Positions 55,421-63,442 of a DNA stretch of 64,000 bases are shown one piece after another. The notes beneath the pieces were generated by a model, which searched no databases, was not told the origin of the DNA, and saw only the letters and a program-made list of their open reading frames with translations. Positions within the stretch are counted from its first letter, which is position 1, and each line of letters begins with the position of its first letter. Source of the stretch: Thalassotalea nanhaiensis (GTDB lineage Bacteria > Pseudomonadota > Gammaproteobacteria > Enterobacterales > Alteromonadaceae); assembly GCF_031583575.1 (NCBI RefSeq), contig NZ_CP134146.1:1240001-1304000 (forward strand). The letters run 5' to 3'. The position numbers and the translations under genes are program-made.

Positions 55421-55545
55421 TGGGGTAGGAATGAAAATAGTATGAATTTGCAAAAATGGGAATTAACTCAGCCAACTTGGTACAATATCGAAAATATTGA
55501 AATTTGAACTAGATTTAAGCTAACGGATATTAATTATAAAAAGAA

Positions 55546-56988
55546 ATGAACATAATCAAACCTGTAATACTTGCTGGAGGAAGTGGGACTAGGCTCTGGC
55601 CCTTGTCACGCACTTTATATCCTAAGCAATTCTTAAAAATTAATTCTGAGTATACGCTTATCCAAGATACGGTAAATCGTTTATCAAATTTACCTTGTGA
55701 ACTACCACTTACTATTTGTAATGAAGATCATAGGTTTATTGCCGCTGAACAACTTAGAGCAATAGACAGGTTAGGGCCTATATTATTAGAGCCGGTAGGG
55801 AAAAATACTGCACCTGCTATAGCATTGGCAGCGTTGAGTTGCATTAGCAATGATGAAGACCCCATTTTATTAGTACTTTCTGCCGATCATGTAATTGAAA
55901 ATGTGGCTGAATTTGAGCGGGTAGTGAATAACTCTGTTGCACTTGCACAAGAAGGCAAACTTATTACCTTTGGTATTGTGCCTACACATGCTGAAACAGG
56001 GTATGGTTATATAAAAAAAGGTGACAAGCGTTCAGATAGCCAAGGAATCAATGTAGATTCTTTCGTCGAAAAACCAAATCAAGCAACGGCCGAACAATAT
56101 CTGAATTGCGGCGAGTATTTATGGAACAGCGGCATGTTTATGTTTAAAGCAAGTCGCTATATTGAAGAACTCAAAAAATATCGTGCTGACATTTACAAAA
56201 GCTGTTACCGAGCTATGGCTGCAACCTCTACTGATCTTGATTTTATTCGAATAGATGCAGAGGAGTTTGGTAAATGCCCTAGTGACTCTATTGATTACGC
56301 GGTAATGGAACCTCTTTGCAAGTCTCAAGGCTCTGATTCAGTAGTTGTAATGCCACTAGCAGCAAACTGGAGCGATATTGGTAGTTTTTCTGCTATATGG
56401 GATGTATCTGACAAAGATCAAAATAACAATGTACATACAGGTGATGTGCTAAGCCATCATTCGACCAACAACTTAATTATGGCCGAGAACATGTTAGTCA
56501 CCACCGTAGGCATTGAAAACACTGTGGTTATACAAACTAAAGATGCTGTGCTGGTTGCCAGTAAAGGGCAGGGCCAGGATGTAAAAGCAATAGTAAACCA
56601 ATTATCCAAGTTGAATCGCAGTGAAGCTGAAATACACCGTCAAGTTTACCGGCCTTGGGGATCCTTTGACGATCTTGACCAAGGAAGTTCTTCAGGAAAC
56701 CACCATAAAGTGAAACGCATTATGGTAAACCCTGGTGAAAAGCTTTCAATGCAAATACATAAACACAGGGCAGAGCACTGGGTTGTAGTGTCGGGCAGTG
56801 CCAAAGTAACCAATGGCGATGATACATTTTTATTAATTGAAAATCAGTCTACTTATATTCCCGCAGGCGTTAAGCACTCCCTTGAAAACCCTGGCCAAGA
56901 GTTACTGGAAATAATTGAAGTGCAAACCGGTAGTTATTTAGGCGAAGACGATATAGTTCGGTTTGAGGACAGGTATGGAAGGACGTAG
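55546..56988 (+). CDS. manC: mannose-1-phosphate guanylyltransferase / mannose-6-phosphate isomerase
   Basis: 480 residues, the bifunctional type II form. The N-terminal nucleotidyltransferase has GGSGTRLWPLSR (residues 10-21) and VDSFVEKP. The C-terminal cupin isomerase domain (about 330-475) has RPWGSFDDLD, GEKLSMQIHKHRAEHWVVVSG (given by parts: KLSMQIHKHRAEHWVVV) and YIPAGVKHSLENPG. It makes GDP-mannose and, with ManB downstream, feeds the capsule. Confidence 0.94.
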   Translation: MNIIKPVILAGGSGTRLWPLSRTLYPKQFLKINSEYTLIQDTVNRLSNLPCELPLTICNEDHRFIAAEQLRAIDRLGPILLEPVGKNTAPAIALAALSCISNDEDPILLVLSADHVIENVAEFERVVNNSVALAQEGKLITFGIVPTHAETGYGYIKKGDKRSDSQGINVDSFVEKPNQATAEQYLNCGEYLWNSGMFMFKASRYIEELKKYRADIYKSCYRAMAATSTDLDFIRIDAEEFGKCPSDSIDYAVMEPLCKSQGSDSVVVMPLAANWSDIGSFSAIWDVSDKDQNNNVHTGDVLSHHSTNNLIMAENMLVTTVGIENTVVIQTKDAVLVASKGQGQDVKAIVNQLSKLNRSEAEIHRQVYRPWGSFDDLDQGSSSGNHHKVKRIMVNPGEKLSMQIHKHRAEHWVVVSGSAKVTNGDDTFLLIENQSTYIPAGVKHSLENPGQELLEIIEVQTGSYLGEDDIVRFEDRYGRT

Positions 56989-57009
56989 CTTAGCTATTGT
57001 CAATATGCT

Positions 57010-57125
57010 GACGCTGCGCTTAGTTACGAATACATCACTACGTGATTTCGAATATGGTACTTCGTACCGCCGAATACGCTGACGCTTCGATAGCTTCTGA
57101 GTAATCCCTAGTGCAACGTATTCGC
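57010..57125. repeat. family I hairpin array between manC and manB
   Basis: ATCAC-TAC-GTGAT (57034-57046) and GGTAC-TTC-GTACC (57056-57068), with CGAATACGCTGACGCTTCGA modules. The ATCAC/GTGAT stem compared with GTCAC/GTGAC elsewhere is a compensated base-pair change. Confidence 0.85.
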
Positions 57126-57162
57126 AATTCGTAACTAGTAAACATAAATACTGAGGAATAAA

Positions 57163-58695
57163 TTGTCTGGAACAGAATTAACTTGTTTTAAAGCTTACGA
57201 CATCCGTGGCAAGTTGGGTGATGAGCTAAATGAAGAGATTGCTTATGCGATAGGCCGTGCTTTTGCGATTGTATTACAGCCTAAAACTGTAGTGATTGGT
57301 GGTGATATTCGTTTAACTTCAAAGGCCTTTAAGTTAGCCGTTGCATGTGGATTGCAATCAGAAGGTGTTGATGTGATTGACCTTGGTATGACAGGAACTG
57401 AAGAAGTTTACTTTGCTACCTCATTTTTAAAGGCCGATGGCGGTATAGAAATTACCGCATCTCATAATCCTATAAATTATAACGGCATGAAGTTTGTACA
57501 AGAAAATTCAAAGCCTGTGTCAGGCGATACTGGCTTAAACGATATTAAAGCGGTTGCTGAAGAAATATTGTCATTAAACTACAGGAGTGGAATTAACCAG
57601 TCTTTCGAAGATAACCTTCAAATAAAATCATCCTTTGGGGATTACGTCCGATTAAATTCGGACCAACCGAAACGAGAGGTGGAGTTTGTTGATTTAAAAA
57701 CTGAATATGCAAAGTGCATGTTAAGCTTCATAGATTTAGCAAAGATAAAACCTTTAAAGCTTGTGGTAAATGCTGGTAATGGCGCAGCAGGTCCTGCACT
57801 GGATGCTATTGAGAAGGAATTAAAAGCCAATGATGTGAAGATTGAGTTCATTAAAATTAATCATACGCCTGATGGTAACTTTCCCAATGGTATTCCAAAT
57901 CCGTTATTACCAGAATGTCGAGCAGACACACGCAACGCAGTATTAAAGCACAACGCCGATATGGGGATTGCCTGGGATGGTGATTTTGACCGTTGTTTTT
58001 TATTTGATGAGTGCGGCGAGTTTATTGAAGGATATTATATTGTAGGTTTGCTAGCAGAGGCGTTCTTACAGCAACATCAAGATTCTGAAACAAGTTCAGA
58101 AAGTATAAGTTCAAAACTTCCTGAACTTGTTTCAGGATCTAAACAACCTAAAGAAAAAATCATTCACGATCCGCGCTTAACCTGGAACACCATAGACATT
58201 GTTGAATCAAACAATGGCATTGCTGTAATGAGTAAAACTGGTCATGCGTTTATCAAAGAGCGCATGCGAGAGGAAAATGCCATATATGGTGGTGAAATGA
58301 GCGCTCATCATTACTTTCGTGATTTTGCTTATTGTGACTCAGGCATGATCCCATGGTTGTTAGTGGTGCAATTATTGTCTGTTACCGGTAAGTCATTATC
58401 AGAACTTGTTGCAAAAAGAATCACCGATTTCCCATCATCTGGTGAAATTAACTTAATACTTAAAGATCCAATACAAGCGATTCAACAAGTCCTTCATCAC
58501 TATGAGAAAAAGGCTGTATCAGTAGATAAAACTGATGGCATTTCTTTAGAGTTTATTGATGAAGCTGGTGAGTGGCGTTTTAACCTGCGTAGTTCAAATA
58601 CAGAGCCTATTGTTAGGCTAAATGTTGAAACAAAAGGCAACGTTGAGTTACTAAAATGTCAAACTAAGGAATTATTGTCTATATTAAATTATTAA
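57163..58695 (+). CDS. manB: phosphomannomutase/phosphoglucomutase with in-frame hairpin insert
   Basis: 510 residues from a TTG start with GAGGAA at 57153-57158. All core motifs are present: phosphoserine loop [12 protein letters not shown], metal site DGDFDRC, sugar-binding [11 protein letters not shown], and phosphate-binding [12 protein letters not shown]. Between DGDFDRC and the GEMSAHH motif, residues about 306-328 are an insert ([20 protein letters not shown]) encoded by two opposed family II hairpins. This accounts for the extra length over the usual 455-475. The enzyme makes mannose-1-phosphate for ManC and is probably active, as the insert lies between catalytic motifs, perhaps in a loop. 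Confidence 0.92.
   Translation: MSGTELTCFKAYDIRGKLGDELNEEIAYAIGRAFAIVLQPKTVVIGGDIRLTSKAFKLAVACGLQSEGVDVIDLGMTGTEEVYFATSFLKADGGIEITASHNPINYNGMKFVQENSKPVSGDTGLNDIKAVAEEILSLNYRSGINQSFEDNLQIKSSFGDYVRLNSDQPKREVEFVDLKTEYAKCMLSFIDLAKIKPLKLVVNAGNGAAGPALDAIEKELKANDVKIEFIKINHTPDGNFPNGIPNPLLPECRADTRNAVLKHNADMGIAWDGDFDRCFLFDECGEFIEGYYIVGLLAEAFLQQHQDSETSSESISSKLPELVSGSKQPKEKIIHDPRLTWNTIDIVESNNGIAVMSKTGHAFIKERMREENAIYGGEMSAHHYFRDFAYCDSGMIPWLLVVQLLSVTGKSLSELVAKRITDFPSSGEINLILKDPIQAIQQVLHHYEKKAVSVDKTDGISLEFIDEAGEWRFNLRSSNTEPIVRLNVETKGNVELLKCQTKELLSILNY
58084..58136. repeat. opposed family II hairpins inside manB
   Basis: TCTGAA-ACAAG-TTCAGA (58084-58100) and CCTGAA-CTTGT-TTCAGG (58120-58136). The two are in opposite orientation and so also form a larger inverted repeat. 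They are read as SETSSE and PELVSGS. Confidence 0.9.
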
Positions 58696-58734
58696 TAAGT
58701 GTAGGTTTACGTTTAAATTTGCAGGATAACAATA

Positions 58735-59901
58735 ATGAAAATAGCAGTTGCAGGTACAGGGTATGTAGGCCTTTCTAATGGTTTACTGCTTGCTCAACAC
58801 AATGAAGTTGTTGCTTATGATATAAACCCTCAAAAAATTGAGTTATTGAATAACTTACAATCACCAATTGATGACAAAGATATAAAAGAATTTTTAGCCA
58901 GTAAAGCTTTAAACTTTACTGCATCATCAAATAAAGAGGCCACTTACCAAGGGGCCGACTTTGTCGTAATAGCCACGCCAACCGATTATGATCCAATTGA
59001 TAACTTTTTTGATACCAGTTCAGTAGAAGCTGTTATTGAAGATGTATTAGCAATTAGCCCTAATACGACAATCATTATTCGATCTACAATTCCTGTTGGG
59101 TTTACCAAGCAAGTAAGAAAAAGATTCAACTATGATAAAATCTTTTTTTGTCCTGAATTTTTACGTGAAGGGACTGCATTATTTGATAATTTATATCCTT
59201 CTCGTATCATTATGGGTAACGGCTGTATACAGGCAAAAGAGTTTGCGCAACTGCTTGTTGAAGGCGCTTTAAAAGAGGATATTCCACTAGTATATGTTCA
59301 CTCCTGCGAAGCCGAAGCAATAAAGCTATTTTCTAATACTTATTTAGCAATGCGTATCGCTTATTTTAATGAGTTAGATTCGTTTGCTGAGGCGTATGGC
59401 TTCAAGAGTAAAGAAATCATAGAAGGAGTTGGTTTAGACCCCCGTATTGGTAGCCATTACAATAACCCGTCATTTGGTTATGGCGGTTACTGCTTACCAA
59501 AAGATACCAAACAACTTAGAGCCAATTATCGCTCTGTTCCAAATAATATTATTAGCGCTATTGTCGATGCTAATACAACCCGTAAAGATTTTGTTGCCGA
59601 CTCTATTATCGCTAAATGCCCTAAAGTTGTTGGTGTTTATCGGTTAATTATGAAGTCGGGCTCAGATAACTTCAGAGCGTCAAGTATACAAGGGATAATG
59701 AAGCGCATTAAGGCGAAAGGTATTGAGGTTGTGATATTTGAACCTGTACTTGAAGAAGATGAGTTTTTTAACTCGAAAGTGTACCGTGACCTAGAATCGT
59801 TTAAAGCCATCTCTGATGTGATAGTGTCTAACCGCATGGCCGAAGAGTTAAATGATGTTGCCGAAAAAGTTTATACCCGTGATTTGTTTGGAACAGGTTA
59901 A
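58735..59901 (+). CDS. ugd: UDP-glucose 6-dehydrogenase
   Basis: 388 residues, the short bacterial form. NAD motif [34 protein letters not shown] for the substrate, and the catalytic Cys in [15 protein letters not shown] (near residue 250). It oxidises UDP-glucose to UDP-glucuronate. It follows manB after 39 bp. It differs from the TviB proteins in length and motifs, so the window encodes two kinds of uronic-acid supply. Confidence 0.94.
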   Translation: MKIAVAGTGYVGLSNGLLLAQHNEVVAYDINPQKIELLNNLQSPIDDKDIKEFLASKALNFTASSNKEATYQGADFVVIATPTDYDPIDNFFDTSSVEAVIEDVLAISPNTTIIIRSTIPVGFTKQVRKRFNYDKIFFCPEFLREGTALFDNLYPSRIIMGNGCIQAKEFAQLLVEGALKEDIPLVYVHSCEAEAIKLFSNTYLAMRIAYFNELDSFAEAYGFKSKEIIEGVGLDPRIGSHYNNPSFGYGGYCLPKDTKQLRANYRSVPNNIISAIVDANTTRKDFVADSIIAKCPKVVGVYRLIMKSGSDNFRASSIQGIMKRIKAKGIEVVIFEPVLEEDEFFNSKVYRDLESFKAISDVIVSNRMAEELNDVAEKVYTRDLFGTG

Positions 59902-60118
59902 ACTTTAGATACGAATACGGTACTTCGTACCTCCGAATACGTCACTACGTGACTCCGGATACGTTACACTTCGATAGTTGCTTCGTGATTCAGAGTGAAG
60001 CGTAATTTCGGATACGTAGCTTCGCTACTTCGAATACGTCACTACGTGACTCCGGATACGTTACACTTCGATAGTTGCTTCGTAATTCGAAGTGAAACGT
60101 ATTCGAGATTCGTCACTT
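59902..60118. repeat. family I hairpin array with a 97-bp tandem repeat
   Basis: GGTAC-TTC-GTACC (59919-59931), GTCAC-TAC-GTGAC (59941-59953 and 60038-60050) and GTAGC-TTC-GCTAC (60016-60028). A 97-bp unit beginning CGAATACGTCACTACGTGAC is present at 59934 and again at 60031. The array ends at the stop codon of the four-helix-bundle gene. Confidence 0.9.
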
Positions 60119-60120
60119 AG

Positions 60121-60474
60121 TTATGAAGTTGTTTTCGTTTTTAAGTATTTCATAAATCCACCTAGCATTTTTGAAATTTCTTCAGATTCTTTGAGCCAGG
60201 CGTCGCCACTTTCTTTTGAAATGTAGCCTACTTTCATTCCTACATAAGTTTGCGTTTTAAATTCACCAAGTGAACCTTTAGCGATTGTTAAAAATCGAAA
60301 TTTTTCTTGTGGGGTATACCTTTCGAGCCCTTCGGCGACGTTACTGGGAACAGAAAGACAGGAGCGGGTGATTTGATCTTTAAAGCCATAATCTTTCAAT
60401 GACGCAAGAGACTTGTACACAGTAGTACTTAATTCGCAACTTCGCTGCCATAGATCTAAACTTTCGTATTGCAT
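60121..60474 (-). CDS. four-helix-bundle protein (23S rRNA IVS / S23 family)
   Basis: 117 residues from the ATG at 60474, which has AAGGA 7 bp upstream; a longer start at 60501 has none. The family pattern is clear: ESLDLWQRSCELSTTVYKS, FKDQITRSCLSVPSNVAEG, FLTIAKGSLGEFKTQ, and the closing amphipathic helix. These proteins form pentameric bundles, are found in 23S rRNA intervening sequences and related loci, and bind nucleic acid by inference only. No rRNA or reverse transcriptase is nearby. Hairpin arrays flank it on both sides. Confidence 0.88.
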   Translation of the reverse strand: MQYESLDLWQRSCELSTTVYKSLASLKDYGFKDQITRSCLSVPSNVAEGLERYTPQEKFRFLTIAKGSLGEFKTQTYVGMKVGYISKESGDAWLKESEEISKMLGGFMKYLKTKTTS

Positions 60475-60529
60475 TGTAATATCCTTATAGATGAGCTGCA
60501 CACCCTGTGCATAAAAATAAGCATAGACG

Positions 60530-60650
60530 AGTTTTTCGGATACGGCACTTCGTGATTAGTTACTGATGAAACTTAGATAACTGCTTCGGAATGAAATGTA
60601 TTCGTAGTGCAGCGTATTCGAAGGGGCAGAGCGCCGTATTCGTTCCTGAG
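60530..60650. repeat. degenerate family I repeat array upstream of ycjX
   Basis: GGATACGGCACTTCGTGATT, GCGTATTCGAAGGGGCAGAG and GTATTCG-linked modules, mostly with imperfect stems. The gap to 60733 also has a short AT-rich stretch likely holding the ycjX promoter. Confidence 0.7.
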
Positions 60651-60733
60651 ACCAAAAGTCTCTAGCAAGTTTTAACCATTTGTTTTACATTAGATATTCA
60701 TCATATTGATAGGCGCTTTTATCGCGTGAACCA

Positions 60734-62176
60734 ATGGCCATAATTAATAAAAAAACAATTAGCAATTTAAAGCAGCGAGTAAAAGACTCCACCAAAGAAT
60801 TGTTCAATCGGAGCCTTGACCAGCATATAAATTTAGCAGTAACGGGCTTGTCGCAAAGTGGTAAAACCGCGTTTATTACTTCCCTAGTTAATCAACTTGT
60901 TAATGAGGGGAATGGTAAGCCGTTAACGTTTTTTAATGTTGTGCACGAAGGTCGGTTTATTGCTGCTAAGCGCGTACCGCAATCAAATTTACACATCAGC
61001 CGTTTTGATTATGACGGTGCAATGCAAAACTTAGGGCAAGATGAGCCGGTATGGCCAGTACCAACCAAAAACATCAGTGAATTACGCTTGGCAATTCGCT
61101 ATTACCCTGATCAATCACTGCTTAAATATGCCAAAGAAATGGCTACCTTGTATGTTGATATTACCGATTACCCTGGTGAGTGGTTGCTTGATTTACCCAT
61201 GTTGAATCAAACGTTTGAAGAATGGTCACAGTACATGGGCGACTTGCTGTTACAAGAGCCTCGCAAAGAACTGGCCGCTGACTTTCTGGCAAAGCTAAAA
61301 GACGTTGATCCGTTAGGGCCAGTTAATGAAGATTTATTGGCTGAATTTGCCAATGAATATACCGAATTATTATTAAAGTTTAGGCATGAAAAAGGCCTAT
61401 CTGTTATTCAACCAGGGCGGTTTATTTTACCCGGTGAGCACGAAGGCGCTCCTATCTTGCAATTTGTGCCTTATCCGTTCTTTAACTATGTCGAAAAAAA
61501 TGAGTATCAATCTGCCGGGCAAGATACCTTTATTGGTATGCTTAGAGCTCGTTATCTTGAGTACCGCGAACGCATAGTACGAGAATTTTATAAAAAACAT
61601 TTTGTTAAGTTTGATCGGCAAATTGTTTTAGCCGATTGTTTAACGCCATTAACCAATGGCCCACTGGCCTTTAATGATTTACAACAAGCAATCGCGCTTA
61701 TTTTAGAAAGCTTTGCTTATGGTAAAGCCAACATATTAACCCGGTTGTTTTCACCTAAAATTGATAAGCTACTTTTTGCAGCTACTAAGGCTGATCACGT
61801 TACTGGCGAGCAACATGCAAATTTAACTGCATTGCTCGAGCAGCTGGTATACAAAGCTAAAAAGGCGCTAAGTTTTGATGCGATAAAAATGAAAACCCTC
61901 GCCATTGCTTCTGTTCAAACTACGCAGCAGGGCAAAAGTGAGTATCAGGGCAAATCTATATCGGTGTTAAAAGGCAAGCGCTTAGATACACAAAAATTAA
62001 TTACTGTTTATCCTGGCTCTGTACCGGCAAAATTGCCGAGTAAAGAGTATTGGAATGAGCAAGGGTTTAAATACATTGCTTTTAAACCGATGAATAAAAT
62101 TGAGGATCATGAAGCCTTACCAAACATAAGGTTAGATCAAGTATTACAGTTTTTATTGGGAGATAAATTAAAATGA
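60734..62176 (+). CDS. ycjX: YcjX-family P-loop NTPase
   Basis: 480 residues. Walker A TGLSQSGKTAFITSL (residues about 37-51), YVDITDYPGEWLLDLPML as the Walker B/switch region, and ATKADHVTG resembling the G4 motif of GTPases. DUF463 family, usually cytoplasmic and stress-linked (near psp genes in enterobacteria). The gene overlaps ycjF by 4 bp. Confidence 0.93.
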   Translation: MAIINKKTISNLKQRVKDSTKELFNRSLDQHINLAVTGLSQSGKTAFITSLVNQLVNEGNGKPLTFFNVVHEGRFIAAKRVPQSNLHISRFDYDGAMQNLGQDEPVWPVPTKNISELRLAIRYYPDQSLLKYAKEMATLYVDITDYPGEWLLDLPMLNQTFEEWSQYMGDLLLQEPRKELAADFLAKLKDVDPLGPVNEDLLAEFANEYTELLLKFRHEKGLSVIQPGRFILPGEHEGAPILQFVPYPFFNYVEKNEYQSAGQDTFIGMLRARYLEYRERIVREFYKKHFVKFDRQIVLADCLTPLTNGPLAFNDLQQAIALILESFAYGKANILTRLFSPKIDKLLFAATKADHVTGEQHANLTALLEQLVYKAKKALSFDAIKMKTLAIASVQTTQQGKSEYQGKSISVLKGKRLDTQKLITVYPGSVPAKLPSKEYWNEQGFKYIAFKPMNKIEDHEALPNIRLDQVLQFLLGDKLK

Positions 62177-63201
62177 GTCAGGAAAACGATAAATATGAAC
62201 AGCAAATTTTATTTAATGAAGGTCCTGACTTAAAGAATGTGCAAGCGGATGTAAATGGCCAACCAGAAAGTCAGGTTATACTGCCAGAAGCGGCATGGCA
62301 GCCTATTGATGAAAGCTTTAATGAAGAAGTTGTTGAGCTTAAGCAATCCAAACCTCGTTGGTTGTGGCGTATTGCCGGCGTGTCATCTGTATCTTTGGTT
62401 ATATATGAATTAATTGATTTTTTGATCTCAGGTTTTGCAAGTTCGCCAATTATAACAACCATATATTCTGTCTTTTTTGCCGCAATCGCCGGTATTTCAG
62501 GTTTAGCGTTATTGAAAGAGCTAAGAGGTTTAAGGCAGTTTAAACAGCAAAGCAAAAACCAATACAAAGCAGCACAGTTAATTGCTAATGAAACATTGTT
62601 TGATGCTAAATCATTTTGTCAAAAAATCAGTTTAAAACTGCCTTCAGATGCCGTTGAAGAACACCAGCAAAGCTTTGAAGAAAACATTGGTGAAGAGCTA
62701 ACCGAACAGGAAGTATTAAATTTATACTCTAAACAAGTGCTCAGCCATGTTGATGAACAGGCGTTAAACCAAGTGGCTAAGTTTTCAACTGAAGCGGTGG
62801 TATTAGTTGCGGTTAGCCCTGTCGCGATTATCGACATGTTAGTCTTGATGTGGCGCAATTTACGCATGCTGGATAAAATTGCCGGCTTATACGGTGTACG
62901 GCTTGGTTATTGGAGCCGTTTGAAACTAATTAAGCATGTGTTTACTAATATGGCTTATGCGGCAGCGAGTGAAATAATTGCAGATGTGGGTATAGATTTA
63001 CTGGGTGTTGAAACCTTGGGACGATTATCCACCCGTGCAGCGCAGGGGCTCGGTGCTGGGATGTTAACCGCCCGTTTAGGGATTAAAACCATTAATTTGT
63101 GTCGTCCTATTCCATTTACGGATAACCCGCCAGGCATAAGCCAAGTTCGCCAACAGGTGATTTGCCAAGTTAAAGCGTTATTAACCTCTAAAGTTAAGTA
63201 A
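62173..63201 (+). CDS. ycjF: YcjF-family inner-membrane protein (DUF697/TIGR01620)
   Basis: 342 residues. Two TM helices at about 75-115 (SLVIYELIDFLISGF, IYSVFFAAIAGISGLALL) and a C-terminal DUF697 region with VLVAVSPVAIIDMLVLMWRN and AAQGLGAGMLTARLG. It starts within the ycjX stop (ATGA), so the pair is translationally coupled, as elsewhere in gammaproteobacteria. Exact function not known. Confidence 0.92.
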   Translation: MSQENDKYEQQILFNEGPDLKNVQADVNGQPESQVILPEAAWQPIDESFNEEVVELKQSKPRWLWRIAGVSSVSLVIYELIDFLISGFASSPIITTIYSVFFAAIAGISGLALLKELRGLRQFKQQSKNQYKAAQLIANETLFDAKSFCQKISLKLPSDAVEEHQQSFEENIGEELTEQEVLNLYSKQVLSHVDEQALNQVAKFSTEAVVLVAVSPVAIIDMLVLMWRNLRMLDKIAGLYGVRLGYWSRLKLIKHVFTNMAYAAASEIIADVGIDLLGVETLGRLSTRAAQGLGAGMLTARLGIKTINLCRPIPFTDNPPGISQVRQQVICQVKALLTSKVK

Positions 63202-63226
63202 TACCTACTTTTATTTCGTTAACTTA

Positions 63227-63278
63227 CTGAAAACTTAGGTTGTTAATACCCTGTAAAGATATTAATACAGGTTTTCAG
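63227..63278. promoter_or_regulatory. TyrR/PhhR-like box within nested inverted repeats before phhA
   Basis: TGTAAA-GATATT-AATACA (63252-63269) fits the TyrR box TGTAAA-N6-TTTACA at ten of twelve positions. It is bracketed by CTGAAAAC (63227-63234) and GTTTTCAG (63271-63278). phhA is a known target of the TyrR homologue PhhR in Pseudomonas. The site lies about 175 bp upstream of the phhA start. Confidence 0.5.
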
Positions 63279-63442
63279 TAAAATTTCCGTTGCAAATATT
63301 TCTCATCGAGAACCAGTTCTTATAGTCTTAGGTCCAACTAATAAACAGGCTCCCTTTACGTAACAGAATCGTTTGGGCCTGTGATACCAATAAAGTTTTG
63401 AAATTGGTATGAAACCTCTCGTAGGATCAAAAGGACAAATAC

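Noticed and set aside
59902-60118. CRISPR array
   Set aside because: Repeats are palindromic modules of uneven spacing with no unique spacers of constant length, and no cas genes are present.
60121-60474. Diversity-generating retroelement accessory protein (Avd)
   Set aside because: No reverse transcriptase or template/variable repeat is nearby; the sequence fits the general four-helix-bundle family better.
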